Shown one piece after another: positions 13,889 through 25,443 of a stretch of 64,000 bases of DNA; position 1 is the first letter of the stretch; every line of letters begins with the position of its first letter. The notes beneath the pieces are model-generated. The model ran no database searches, was not told the DNA's origin, and saw nothing but the letters and a program-made list of their open reading frames with translations. This DNA comes from Aquilaria yunnanensis (Eukaryota; Streptophyta; Magnoliopsida; Malvales; Thymelaeaceae). Location: NCBI GenBank assembly GCA_039654915.1, contig CM077594.1:92394893-92458892 (forward strand), given 5' to 3'. Both the position numbers and the translations under genes were made by a program.

Positions 13889-13946
13889 ATGAATCTGTAA
13901 TGTGATTATATGCTCCGGTGTGAAAATTCCTGTGTAGAGATCTGGC

Positions 13947-13952
13947 AATAAA
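13947..13952 (+). terminator. poly(A) signal of APS
   Basis: AATAAA lies 59 bp past the stop codon, a normal place for a plant polyadenylation signal. Confidence 0.55.
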
Positions 13953-16900
13953 TCGACCTGAGGCACAGGCACGGGGACTTCTATATCCGCCTTGCTGTGC
14001 GATTAGGGACCCTCGTTGCACTTACCGTGCCATTGTAAAATTTTCTGGCTGTGTTACTGTTAAAGGACAATTGGGATCAGTGAAAGATGCTTAGTGTTTG
14101 GAGGTTTTTGCTAATCTGGTTGAAGAGATAGGCAATTGGCAATAATTTGGAATTGCTTGCAGCTGGCCCCAACTTGGGGTTTTCTCTCTTTTCTGCTCTG
14201 ATCACGTACGCTGCGGTCATAGCCGCCTCGACATTGGACTGGCACGTTTTTCTTATTGTTATTACTTTCTTTAGAAGAAAGAAATGTTCTGTATCAAAGA
14301 TAGCGTCATCAAAAACAGGTCATCAGACTCATCACACCTACCCCATCTACCCCTACCCCATCTCATGCACATGGTCCAAGGCACGCTTCGACTTGTGCAG
14401 AAGCTGTATGATTGAAGTCAAGTGATTGAAAAACTTTTCTAGGAAAAGTCATTTGATTTTCAAGATTCCTCAATTCTTTAGTCACATGTAGCTGTCTCTT
14501 CACATATTCTTCTTAGTCTACTGCTATTCGTCATCACCAGTTGAGAGGCAATGCAGACGCTCCCTCCATCGTACCAGCTTTCTTTAATTTCTGGGTCCGA
14601 AACATGACCTTCCATGATCACGAAAGCTGGTATGCTGGAGGGAGCATCTTCCTTGTATGTCTCCGTAAGAATGGGAGTGGGCTTGCTAGTGTTGTGTTTG
14701 TCACGGCATTTTTTTCCTGTTTTCTAGTTTGCATATATAAATCATTATAATGACTTATGCTTAGAAGTGTACTTCTTTGAAATAGCTTATGCTTAATTGA
14801 TCTTCAAACTAGATAAGAGGGACTTGTTTTGGTAATATGAATGATTTAGGTCGTCCACAAGAATGTTTGTTGTCTCCAAAATCTGGTAACGATGGAGAAG
14901 ATGAAAGACGGGGTCGGAAGTAGCGGAACCTCTGATGCTTGGCTTCCATCCATGATTAGGTAAAGCCTCACCCCTAATTTCCTGGAGATATTTTCTTCTT
15001 CTTCTTCTTCTTCTTCTTCTTTTTCATGTACAGGGATTTCAGTTTTAGTTGAATTTCTTAGAGAAATTTGTCTATCTGGGAATCAAAAAATCTTTGTGGT
15101 TTACTGGGAAATTCCTTTTTCCATATTACGAAATCTGTAGCCAGCAATACTCGATTAGTTTATGATTCATGTGTCCTTTTAATCCCCAGCATAAGGGTAC
15201 ATTTGTTTTGCTTTCTCTTATGGTAGCAATGATCTACATCCCAAAATAACTACTGGAACTGGTCTAGTGGTTGGTAGTAGGTATGTCAATTTAGGCCGTC
15301 TGCGCTAACTAATCAAGTTTGATCCTATAATAACCTTACCCAATTAGTATATACAAAGAATAATGTAAACATATGTTTAATTAGGCATAGGAGATGATAT
15401 ACAGATTTAATCTTCTCACTAAATTTCATTATCTCTTCCATGCTTGCCTTCTCGGTCTCCTTCATGAACACATCGTCCTCAGCCATCGACTATCTCTGGA
15501 AGCTATTTGATGGCTTCACTAGCCTTCAGCCTTTTGCAATAGTTATTCTTGATGGTGCAGAGGATCAAGTGGAAGAGGAAGCGGTTGCCACGAAAGCAAA
15601 GCCATGAGTGGCGACCGGAGGAGGAGAAAGAGGAAGTGGCTGCGGCAGAGGTATATTAAACAGCAGCGAATGTCGATCAGAGGAGGAGAAAGACGAAACG
15701 GCTGTGGTGGAGTAGATCCAGGAGTGGCAGAGGACGCAGCTTCGGCGGAGACAAATGCAAGAGCAGCGAGTGGCGACCGGAGGAGGAGAATAAATGGCGA
15801 GAAATCTCTAACAGAAGATTCTAGGAAATGGAGAAAAATCACTAGAAATTGCTGGCTAAGAAGCTTTCAAGAAAAGACAAGCAAAATTTTTGTTTTTATA
15901 TCTTCATTTATACTTTTGTATTTTTATTAAGACAAATTTATAAATTCATTTAGATATTATGTCTTATTCTTTTAGATATTTTTAAATTTAAAAATAACAA
16001 ACTTTTTATATGTTATTGTAGTCATTTTTATATATAACATCAAATACTTTTACATATTTATCTAGACACTTTTATTTTTTTTGTTTTAGACACTATTATT
16101 TTTAAGATAATAAATTATTTATATATATTATTTTAGACACTTTTACCTCTTGTTATAGATGCTTTAACATATTTATTCAAATATTTTTATATTTTTTTTA
16201 AAAAAGAACAAATGTTTTTTTATTATGTGAAGGAGAACAGATTATCTACATATTATTTCAGACGTTTATACATATTTGTTTACATACTTTTCTTAATTGT
16301 TTTAAACACTTTGCATTTTTGTCTTTAATACATATGCAGATGCGAGTGATGATGAAGTATCTGGAGATAACAGTAGCGGCAATGGAAATGAGATATGATT
16401 TCTGAAGGGAGAAAAAGTTTTTATGAGAGGCAATTTTATCAATTTTTTTAAAGGAGATGGATTATATATAGAGAATTAAGGGTGTGTTAGTATGTTTAAT
16501 TAAACATATGTGCACAAGATAATAATGAATTAGTATATCTATGTTTAAAATATGATTTTTATTTCAAAAAAAAATTGTAATTTAACATAATTTGCCTTAT
16601 ATCACTTTAGTTAGTAATTTTTATAGTTATTAATTAATTTTATATATGCACATTCTTTTGAAAATACAAATGAAAATGTAAAAAAGAAAATCCAAACAAA
16701 TTAAAGTAGGATTCTTGTATTGTGGGGGTTTGAGAATGACTCTAGACTCTTTAAACCTCATCTATTGACATTCCTAATTATTAGATTGACATATAAATAC
16801 ATAGCAGCAGCAACAAGTTTGCTTCTACATATAAAACGAACTTTTGGGAAATTAACAAAATATTGTATGTTATTAATGATTTGTTGATTAAAAAATCTAT

Positions 16901-16974
16901 TACATGCATCGCTGTGGACAAATAATTGTCAGATATATGGGATGGTATGAAAAATTATATGTACAAGAAGCCCT
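13953..16974. other. spacer between APS and the Ca2+-ATPase gene
   Basis: Contains the hairpin at 14553-14652, a (TTC)n run at about 14992-15022, and a purine-rich stretch at 15550-15800. In the latter, GAGTGGCGACCGGAGGAGGAGA recurs in degenerate form; the frame across it looks like a repeat artefact. The rest (15850-16970) is AT-rich and unrecognised. Confidence 0.5.
14553..14652. ncRNA. candidate small-RNA hairpin derived from the Ca2+-ATPase gene
   Basis: Arm 1 (14554-14584) and arm 2 (14622-14652) are imperfect reverse complements (about 25 of 30 positions plus a G-U), with a 36-nt loop. This is the size of a plant miRNA precursor. Arm 1 is antisense to the Ca2+-ATPase mRNA: 14559-14578 is identical to 19468-19487, and 26 of 27 positions match over 14559-14585. 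Arm 2 is a sense copy of the same segment with about 26 of 31 matches. The matched region encodes EGWYDGGSIF, residues 173-182 of the pump. Transcription of either strand would give an arm antisense to the pump mRNA. Expression is unknown; it could be only an inverted pseudogene scrap. Confidence 0.45.
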
Positions 16975-19900
16975 TTAAAATTTCCACCTGAGACGGCTCA
17001 AAATTGGTTTCTTCGGGACAGGTATGCATTTGACAATCCAACCGATGGGCCAAGACATTGCTGCAATGCCAATGCACACACCCCATTGGCCCCAGTTCAA
17101 CCTCTCCGTGTCCGCAAACCGCTTCAGAAATTCCACCATCACCACCTGAAGAATCACTGTGATTCCAATGATCCCCAAAAACGACTTGTTCTGATGTATT
17201 CCCTTAAACACATTCTGCTTCTCAAGCTTCCTCGCGTTAAATTCGTTGAAGACTTGGCAGAGGACGAAGGTGTTGAAGACCAGTGTCTCATTCACTTTAG
17301 CGGTCACCCCAAAGATGGACTCACCTCTGAACTGTAGGGTCAAGAGCACAGCTACCTGATACAAGGCCTGAGCCAGTAGGTTCCTCCACATGATGTTTGT
17401 GATGAGCGGTTCTGTTCTGCCAACAGGTGGCCTCTCCATGAGCTCCTTGGTGGGCTGCTCGGTGGCTAGAGCCAGAGCACCTAATGTGTCCATGATCAAA
17501 TTCACCCACAGCAGTTGAACAGCTGTCAGAGGAACTTCGCCTGCAGAAACGGCTGCCACAAAATTGATGACCAGCGCTGCAACGTTAACAGTCAGCTGGA
17601 ACTGAATGAACTTCTGGATGTTGGTGTAGACACATCTTCCCCACCTCAAGACAGTTGCCACCGAGGCGAAATTATCATCCAAGATAACAATGTCTGAGCT
17701 CTCTTTTGCCACCTCAGTCCCTTGGATCCCCATGGATAGGCCTATGTCCGCCTCTTTCAGAGCCGGCGCATCGTTGGTCCCATCCCCTGTAACTGCAACC
17801 ACATGGCCTTTCTGTTTCAAGCATTGCACCATTAGAAGCTTGTCAAATGGAGAAGATCTGGCCATCACCCGGATGCTGTCAATCTTCTCCATCCTTTCCT
17901 CGTGAGAGTAGTTTCGGAATACCTCTCCTTCCACAACTGCATCACTCGAAATTCGCTGACCAGGACTCAGAATCCCGCACTCTGTTGCTATAGCTTTTGC
18001 AGTGAAAACATTGTCACCTGTTATCATCTTGATGTTCACTCCAGCAAATTGGCAATGTTCCACTGCCTTCTTTACACCAGGTCTACATGGATCTTTAATA
18101 CCCACCAGTCCAAGTAAAGTCAAGCCACCTTCTTCCATCTGCCTAGTCTTTCTGGGCTCTTCTTCATGAGCCACTTCTGGAAGTTGCTTTTGAGCGAAGG
18201 CAATGCACCGGAGGCTACTTGCAGCCATTCCTTGAATAATTTGCTCCAAGTTTGTCCTTGCATGATCATCCAGTTGCTTGGCAAATCCGGCAGCATCATA
18301 GTAGCTTGAACACATTCTTAAAATCATCTCCGCAGCTCCCTTCCAATGCACATGGATGGTGTTGTCCGCTTCCTTTTGAATCAGAACACCGCTCCTTTTC
18401 TTCTTCGAATTGAAGGCTTCAACATGGAGAATCCTGCACTTCCTCTTCACTTGATCCATATCCATTTTCATGTCCATAACAGCCCAAGAAAGAATAGCCT
18501 TTTCAGTTGGACTACCGGAGAACTCAAACTCTGAACTCAACTTGAACACACTTCCAGTAGTGTTTAAAGCCACTCCTTGATGAATCAACTCAACTACGTG
18601 AGGGGAAATCGACGAAGTCTCTCCCATACATTCTTGGCCCAGCCAAAACTTTGTGACCTTCATCTTGTTAAGGGTCAGAGTTCCTGTCTTATCAGTGCAG
18701 ATGGTTGTAGCCGATCCCATAGTCTCGCATGCTGAAAGCTTCCTCACCATAGCATGATCCTTCATCATCCTCTTCATCGAATATGCAAGTGTAAGGGTAA
18801 CAGCGAGCGGCAACCCCTCGGGGATAGCAACCACTATGATAGTGACAGCAGCAGCAACAATCCCCACAACAGAGTTCGCTATATCATCACTCTTCGTCCT
18901 GCTTCCGTTAAATTCTTGGTTCCCATTTTCGTCCTCAGTGTTCCCTGTGAAGTAGCGCACAAGCAAGACCACAAGAACAAGGAAAGCGACGGCTAAACCC
19001 ACCTTACCGATGGCCGAAGTCAACTTGTTTAGTCTCTCTTGTAGTGGTGTAGTTTCGCTGCTGTCCTTGCTAATTTGGCTCATCATTTGGCCCCAGGTTG
19101 TGTTCATTCCGACACAAGTTACAACCATTTTAGCGTAACCGTCAGCAATTTTAGTACCCGAAAACAAGAAGGGGTTTTGGATTCTATCCACCTCCACATG
19201 TTCGCTCTCTCCGGTCATGCTGGATTCGTCTACCTGCAGGGAATGCCCGTCCAAAAACAGGCCATCGGCAGGGACTTGATCGCCTATTTTCAAGCAGACA
19301 ATATCCCCGACAACAATGTCGAAGATGGAAACCTGCTGACGCCGGCTTCCTCTGACGACATCAATCTGGATGTTTTTGCTGACTTTGGACAACTTGTCGA
19401 ACTGCCTGCTCTGCCGGTAGTTACTGACGGCCGAAACGGAGATGACCAGGATCACGGCCACGAAAATGCTCCCTCCATCGTACCAGCCTTCTTTGGGGCC
19501 ATTCTCTTTGATCCCGAATCCGAGCGACAGAGCTGCGCACCCGAGAAGAATGAGTATGGTGAGATCCTTGAAAGCCTCGATCACAAAATGGAAGAACCCT
19601 TTTGCGGGTGGTTTCTTGTATTTGTTGGAACCGAACGCTTCCTGCCGGCGTGAAATGTCCTCTGTTCCCCCAGAAAGGCCAGCTTCGGCGTCTGTTTCCA
19701 AAGCGGAGACAACATGATCGACCCCACCAAGTTGCTGAAGGTGTTTGTGATCCTTGTTCTTCACGAGATCGGTCAAAGCGGTTTGATCGACTTGGAAGCT
19801 GGTGTAGGTAACGGGGATGGTGATGTGGGGTAGGTGTGTTTTGGGTTTAGAAGAAGGGGAGATTTTGGCGAGGGAGGAGAGAGCCCTGCAGCAGTAAATG

Positions 19901-20007
19901 GTGGTGAAAGCAGAGCGCCATCTCTTGCCCGGTTTGCTTAGGGTTGAGGGAACATCAAGCAAACGAAAGATGCAGTTGGCCAACTCCTCATGGAGAGCCA
20001 TCGACAT
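16975..20007 (-). CDS. autoinhibited Ca2+-ATPase (type IIB P-type pump), intronless
   Basis: A 1010-aa calmodulin-regulated calcium pump of the ACA12/ACA13 type, expected at the plasma membrane and exporting Ca2+ from the cytosol. Motifs in order: N-terminal basic aromatic stretch SKPGKRWRSAF (24-34), a likely calmodulin-binding autoinhibitory site; first membrane pair about 148-195; TGES 265-268; PEGLP 396-400 in membrane segment 4; phosphorylation motif DKTGT with Asp439; nucleotide-binding KGAAE 556-560; TGDGTNDAP 740-748; and a hydrophobic C-terminal third. Lack of introns is usual for the ACA12/13 branch. I chose the Met at 20007, because the in-frame ATG at 20136 lies beyond the likely cap site: its next codons are the TATA box itself. 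A second Met two codons on (20001) is also possible. No break was seen. Confidence 0.95.
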   Translation of the reverse strand: MSMALHEELANCIFRLLDVPSTLSKPGKRWRSAFTTIYCCRALSSLAKISPSSKPKTHLPHITIPVTYTSFQVDQTALTDLVKNKDHKHLQQLGGVDHVVSALETDAEAGLSGGTEDISRRQEAFGSNKYKKPPAKGFFHFVIEAFKDLTILILLGCAALSLGFGIKENGPKEGWYDGGSIFVAVILVISVSAVSNYRQSRQFDKLSKVSKNIQIDVVRGSRRQQVSIFDIVVGDIVCLKIGDQVPADGLFLDGHSLQVDESSMTGESEHVEVDRIQNPFLFSGTKIADGYAKMVVTCVGMNTTWGQMMSQISKDSSETTPLQERLNKLTSAIGKVGLAVAFLVLVVLLVRYFTGNTEDENGNQEFNGSRTKSDDIANSVVGIVAAAVTIIVVAIPEGLPLAVTLTLAYSMKRMMKDHAMVRKLSACETMGSATTICTDKTGTLTLNKMKVTKFWLGQECMGETSSISPHVVELIHQGVALNTTGSVFKLSSEFEFSGSPTEKAILSWAVMDMKMDMDQVKRKCRILHVEAFNSKKKRSGVLIQKEADNTIHVHWKGAAEMILRMCSSYYDAAGFAKQLDDHARTNLEQIIQGMAASSLRCIAFAQKQLPEVAHEEEPRKTRQMEEGGLTLLGLVGIKDPCRPGVKKAVEHCQFAGVNIKMITGDNVFTAKAIATECGILSPGQRISSDAVVEGEVFRNYSHEERMEKIDSIRVMARSSPFDKLLMVQCLKQKGHVVAVTGDGTNDAPALKEADIGLSMGIQGTEVAKESSDIVILDDNFASVATVLRWGRCVYTNIQKFIQFQLTVNVAALVINFVAAVSAGEVPLTAVQLLWVNLIMDTLGALALATEQPTKELMERPPVGRTEPLITNIMWRNLLAQALYQVAVLLTLQFRGESIFGVTAKVNETLVFNTFVLCQVFNEFNARKLEKQNVFKGIHQNKSFLGIIGITVILQVVMVEFLKRFADTERLNWGQWGVCIGIAAMSWPIGWIVKCIPVPKKPILSRLRWKF

Positions 20008-20120
20008 GAGTTTGAGTTGAGTAAGAAAATCAAGGGATTCGAAGGAAAAACAAAGGTAGTGATGCAGAGGACGTTGATTAGGTAGTGTTGGCTTGGCTGA
20101 TAAAGATTTCCATGCGATGG

Positions 20121-20130
20121 ATATATATAG
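20121..20130 (-). promoter_or_regulatory. TATA box of the Ca2+-ATPase gene
   Basis: On the minus strand this reads CTATATATAT, about 115-120 bp upstream of the chosen start codon. It predicts a cap site near 20095 and a leader of roughly 90 nt. Confidence 0.65.
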
Positions 20131-20136
20131 TGGCAC

Positions 20137-20529
20137 ATGTTGGCCACCTTGAGCCTGAAGCTAACATTTGACGTTTAGGAGGAATCTGGCATGCTTCATC
20201 CGGGGTTCCCAGGAAACTACTTGGATTGCGACGAAAGTTATTTTAATGTTTTTCCTACCCGTGAAGTTAGGGTAAATCTCAGGAATAAACTTTCCCCACC
20301 GTTAGGGTAAATAAACTGGATATTGTACTATGATATTAATTTGTAAATGGCTGGGAACGGCAACACCGCAACAGGCAGGGCTGGTTGCTTAATGAGGGTA
20401 GAGGAGGGAGTATAGAATAGTATGTGTATTTCTGTTGATGAATGTTTGACAAATGGCCAGGACTCGACGCGGCGCCCGGACCTACCAGCCCCTATCCCCA
20501 CCACCGAGTCGGTTGCGGCCGAGCCGACT
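20137..20529. other. upstream region of the Ca2+-ATPase gene
   Basis: Holds the presumed promoter of the minus-strand gene and a short GC-rich patch (about 20460-20525). No gene seen. Confidence 0.4.
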
Positions 20530-20538
20530 TAACATTTT

Positions 20539-22735
20539 GGGTAAACTAGAAAAGCCCCCATGTAGTTTAATCTAACCTATACTTTGTCCTCTTTATTTTT
20601 AAAAAACATACACTTTACCCTCTACTTTCTTTAAAGTGTCCGACAATAGCTTCTGAAACCCTAAATTAAACCATCTGATAACCATGTTTCAATAATTTAA
20701 AAATTTTTAATATTTTTGTCATATCTAACCAACCTTTAAAAAATACTGATATACATTTACAGAAAGAAAAAAATGATAATTTAAAATACTTATTAACTAT
20801 AAAAAATATTGGAGAGACTGGAATTATTAGAAGATGACTATCGTATAGTTTAAAGGCCTAGATGCACCATTAGTCTACCAACTTTGCTAATTCGCAGGAG
20901 TTGGTTCCTTAACTTTGACTTAGTATAACTTAGTCCTCAAACTTTGCAAATCATGCAACATAGTCCTCAAAACTTTTTAAATGGTAAGACTTAGTCCTTC
21001 AATCATCAGGATAAACTACAAGTTTAAGTTCTAACTTCTAATATTTTAGCAAAATGACCATTCTATTCAAGAACTCCCATCATCACCAAGCTTGTGAATT
21101 AATAAACTTTACTAAATCGTTAAATATATAATTAATTAACTTACAAAATGATGATTCAAAAAAATTATATACAACAATTTGAGAAATTTCTAATTATTTA
21201 ATAATTTATATTTTACTTATTTTTTAAAAAACTACTTTGGTATTCGAAAGAAAAAAAATATTTTTATGCACTTCATTGTTATGTTGATCAATTATTTTTT
21301 CTAAATATTTTCTTCTAACTTTTTTTGTGTAGAATATGCAACATTAGGGACTTATGAATTTAGAGATTATTTTATAGGAATTTTTATTTAAGTAGATTTA
21401 GTTTCCAAACAGTTTTCCAAATTAATCTTTTTGGTATTAATATTTTGAGATTTAGACTTAGCATACCATATCATCTTAAAACTAATTCATCTCTCTCAAT
21501 TCTCATGCTAATGAAGATGGTACGTGTTATCATTTCCTTGACCTTTTATCATTTGTTTATGAAGAAAAATTTGGGGAAAGAAAAACTAATGAAGATGACA
21601 TGTACTATCATTTGTTATCAACTCTAGCTAGATATAAATAAGAGTAGAGAATTTGGGGAAAAATAAAAAAAATTAATTTAACCAATTAATTAGAATATTG
21701 ACTATATTTTTTTTTCTTTTGATGGATTCCACCTAGTATTTATATTTGAAAAAAAGATTCAAATTAAACATAAAGAAGCCATTAACTACAAGAAATTGAA
21801 GAAATAAAGAAGGTAAAGAATATAAATAATCTCAAAGTTAATGGCTGGATTGTTTTTGTGTTTTTAATTTTTCCCCAAATTTTTTTGCGACAAACAAATA
21901 ATGAAAGCCAAGGAAGCTATAGTACATACCATCTTCATTAGCATGTTAATTGCAAGGGATAAATTATTTCAAGACGATATGGTATACTAATTCTAAATCA
22001 CAAAATATTAATACCAAAAATATTAATTTGGAAAATTTTTTGAAAACTAAATCTACTTAAAGCAAAACTCTTAAGAATAATCTCTAAATTCATAAATCCT
22101 TAATATTGCATATTTTGTACAAAAAAATGAGAAAAAATATTTAGAAAAAATAATCGATCAACATAATAGTATAGTGCATAAAAATATATTTTTTTCCAAT
22201 AAGTCAACCAAGTTAGTTTTTTTTTTAAAACAAGCAAAATATAAATAATTAAATAATTAAAAATTTTTAAATTATTATATATAATTTTTTGAATTATCAT
22301 TTTATAATTTATTTAATTAGTTAATTGTGTATTTAACAATTTAGTAAAATTTATTAACCCGCGAGTTTGGTGATAATGGAAGTTCCTAAATAAAAAAGTT
22401 ATTTTGCTAAAAGATTAGAAGTTAAGACTTAAAGCTGTAGTTTATCTTGATGGCTGAAGGAATAAGTCGCACCATTTAAAAAATTTAAAGACTAAGTCGC
22501 ATGACTTTGCAAAGTTTGATAACTAAGTCATACTGAGTCAAAGTTGAGGGACCAACTTGTGTGAGTTGGAAAAGTTGGATGACTAATGGTGCATATGGGC
22601 TTAGTTTAAATTATAGTTTCAGAAGTTGTTATCAGACAATATAATAAAATTAGGAGATAAAGTGTAAATTTTCAAAAATTAAAGAGATAAACTGTAAGTT
22701 AGGGTAAATTTTAGGGGGCTAATTGTAACTTTCCC
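20539..22735. mobile_element. outer MULE-like foldback MITE, split by a second element
   Basis: The left part (20539-20845) and right part (22611-22735) are inverted copies; ends read GGGTAAACTAG and, inward from the right, GGGAAAGTTAC. The 9-bp flanks TAACATTTT (20530-20538) and TAAAATTTT (22736-22744) match at 8 of 9. Without the insertion at 20855-22601 and its duplicated 9 bp it would be about 440 bp. It has no coding capacity. Confidence 0.75.
20855..22601. mobile_element. inner MULE-type foldback element with ~700-800-bp arms
   Basis: A 1747-bp near-palindrome. Its ends read GGCCTAGATGCACCATTAGTC and, inward from the right, AGCCCATATGCACCATTAG. It is flanked by a perfect 9-bp duplication TAGTTTAAA (20846-20854 and 22602-22610), which fits Mutator-like insertion. 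Matching segments extend far inward: ACCATATCATCTT near 21465 pairs with its inverted copy near 21980, and AAATTTGGGGAAA near 21570 with its inverted copy near 21870. No transposase. It sits in the middle of the outer MITE. Elements with related ends occur at 33939-35418 and, as single ends, near 31400 and 50723. Confidence 0.85.
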
Positions 22736-22744
22736 TAAAATTTT

Positions 22745-23453
22745 TCGATTCGCTGGCACCTCATGGGCTCCCCGGTTCTCCAATATCCAATGCTCTTTTT
22801 AATGCTTATCCAAACATCCACAATGCTACACATATGAGGCTCTCCCTAGTTATTTAAATGATTATAGATATTTATTTTGATATGTATATATATACTTTTT
22901 TTTTTTCAGAAACTGTGAATTACTTGAAAATAACGCTGAAAGACGAAAGGAAAGCATTTCTGATATATTGTTTAGAAAAAGTCTTAATGATACTGAGAAA
23001 GATAGAGGGTAACTTCTAAATTAATAAAAATAAATAAATAAAATAATAGTCAATATTTTTAAGCCAGGAGGATTATGACCTAAGAGTCTTATGTCCCCCA
23101 CTATAATAATCGGCACTCCCCTTTCAGGATTACAAGTGCTTTCAAGAAAATTGAAATGATATTGCAAAAGAAAAAAAATGAAATGAAGTTGCCCTGACAT
23201 CCAGTAATGTTTATGCACACAGGATACTTTATTTACCTCAAAAGAAAAGAAAAATCTCACCTTCCCTGAAAGGCAGTTTGAATTTGCACTCGACGCGTAG
23301 AATTAAGCGCTTGACGGATTTAGGCGACCTAAACTCAATAACGTGCAAACATGGTTGCAGCCAAATTCCAAACAATAAATTCAAGTTAGGAAAAAACACG
23401 CAGTATCTAAACCAATCAAACCCAAAGTGAGGAATCAGAATTTAATTGCCGTT
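22745..23453. other. spacer, nothing recognised
   Basis: AT-rich sequence without gene or clear element ends. Confidence 0.4.
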
Positions 23454-23760
23454 CAATTAATTTTAAAATAATTTATTTTTATTCTTATATCATTTTTACT
23501 GGAAATTAATTTTAATTAAAATTTAATATTATGTAGTTATAATAATCTATTAAAATTTTAATTTTTGTAATCTTACAAAATTTTTATGAATTTTTCTAAT
23601 TTAAGACATTAAAAAAATTCATAAAATTTTAGCAATATTATAAAAATTTACTTTTAAATAAATTATTATATCTAAATAATATTAATTTATAAATAAAATA
23701 GATTTCAAATTAAAATAATATAAAAATAAAAAATTAATTAATTTAAATTAAAACAAATTG
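23454..23760. mobile_element. palindromic MITE, family A copy 3 (diverged)
   Basis: Begins CAATTAATTTTAAAATAATT and ends with the inverted type AATTAAAACAAATTG. Internal order (…ATTATGTAGTTATAATAATC…, then …TAAATTATTATATCTAAATAATATT…) follows copies 1 and 2, but with more substitutions. Confidence 0.6.
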
Positions 23761-24496
23761 ACTCGAGGATCATCTCACGAAGTTTCGGCGAAGGAAGCGG
23801 CAGTCACTTCAACTTAAATATTCATGGAATCCAATTCCTCCGTCTTTGTCAAACGGCTTTGCTTCCACCTTATGAATGTGCAATTACATGACTAATCCCA
23901 CTCAACATGACTATTGCTCGAATAATTCTTCATTTATTCTTCAGACATAAAAATTTTGAAAGGTGGTTGCTTCATCTATTCAAAAAGATCTTTGCTAAAA
24001 TTAGATTGCAGGAGAATTATCTTTAACTTGGAGAATAACATTTTAAAGGGAAATAATCCAAAATTTCTAAAACATAAAAAATTAATCCCAACAATTTTAT
24101 GTTTGGTTAGACTAGGATAATAATTTCTTTGATTCTTATTTTCCAACAGAGATGTTTCATTCATAGTTTGAAAATTTTATTTTCCTACTTTAGATATTGG
24201 GGAAGTTACTTTCCTAAACTTTTGATTAATAGATGACCTCTACTATAAAGTAATAATCTAAGAACTCAATATTCTCTCAATCTAACCAAACAAAATATTA
24301 TTTATATATTTTTTTTCTTACAATAGATAGTCAATTGTTTTTATAGTTTAAAATGCTTGTGGATTGATGCTTTTTTAAAATGTTACTTCCTTATAATCTT
24401 ACATTTCAATGAGTTTAAAAATTCTTGAACTAAATTATCCCTTATATATCTTTTGTAAAGAAGCAATTAGCAGACAATTAACAAAACACTAACACC
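23761..24496. other. spacer, nothing recognised
   Basis: AT-rich; no gene or element ends seen. Confidence 0.4.
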
Positions 24497-24822
24497 CAAT
24501 TCGTTTTAACTTAAGTCAACTTAATCTAAAATGGTATTAAGTCTTTTTCACCTAGAACCAATTTCATTTGAAAGCCAATATTATATAGGTGTAATAATCT
24601 ATTTGAAACAAAATTTTTATTATGTTATTAAATTTCTATGAAATTTTTTTTAATATTTTAAAAAAATTCATAAACAATTAATAGTATTATAAAAATTTTA
24701 CAATCAATAGATTATTTCACCTAAATAATATTAACTTTCAAATAAAATTAATTTTAAGTAAAAAAATATTAATATAAAAATAAATTATTTTAAATTAAAT
24801 TAACTTAAATTAAAATGAATTG
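24497..24822. mobile_element. palindromic MITE, family A copy 2
   Basis: A 326-bp element with end CAATTCGTTTTAACTTAAG and inverted right end (AATTAAAATGAATTG). It shares CATTTGAAAGCCAATATTAT with the copy at 8110-8447. No coding capacity. A target duplication was not clear. Confidence 0.7.
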
Positions 24823-25443
24823 CCTTAAAACAAATTTTTACAACAATAGTTACAAATGGTAGATTACTGTGTGCCGTTCCCTTGGGGCAAAAGTCTGACC
24901 ATTTGTCTTGCTGCACGACTTGTCCTATTTTTTAGCTCTACCTAGCTAGTCTATTCCATGTAATATACATTTGAAGGTTCGAAGACAGGATTTCACTTCC
25001 TTCCCCACAATTCATAATTGAAATGAACCAAAGATAGGCGGAGGATGCGGCGATGATTAAATGTGGAGGGAAAGAAGATTTGTCCGCAGTTGGAATATCA
25101 ATGGATATTTGTCCAGTCATTTACCAACAGAAAAAAATTATTAATAAAAATCTAAAATCCTTTAGTAAAACCTCTAGAGGGCTGCTCCAACGAACTAGAT
25201 TTCCGTTGGTAAAAATACTGTGGTCAGAGGGTTATACCAACAGATACACTATCCGTTGGAGCAGCCTAAAAATCTTTACCGACGGATATTTGGGTGTTAG
25301 TAGAAGTATATACAAATGACTTTCATTCATTAGTAAACATCTATATAGGTTAACCTGGGATACCTATATCAATAATTATGTCTGTTAGTATATCCATTAT
25401 TATTATTATTATGGTTGTGGTTGATACTACATAATAAATACTA

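Noticed and set aside
14892..14963. 24-codon frame followed by AGGTAAAG, like a first exon
   Set aside because: It has a plausible donor site, but no following exon or recognisable protein; too short to support.
15604..15930. 108-codon + strand frame
   Set aside because: Lies on degenerate GAGTGGCGACCGG/GGAGGAGA repeats; Arg/Lys-rich low-complexity product with no homology I recognise.
19075..19653. 192-codon + strand frame opposite the Ca2+-ATPase
   Set aside because: Shadow of the conserved minus-strand gene.
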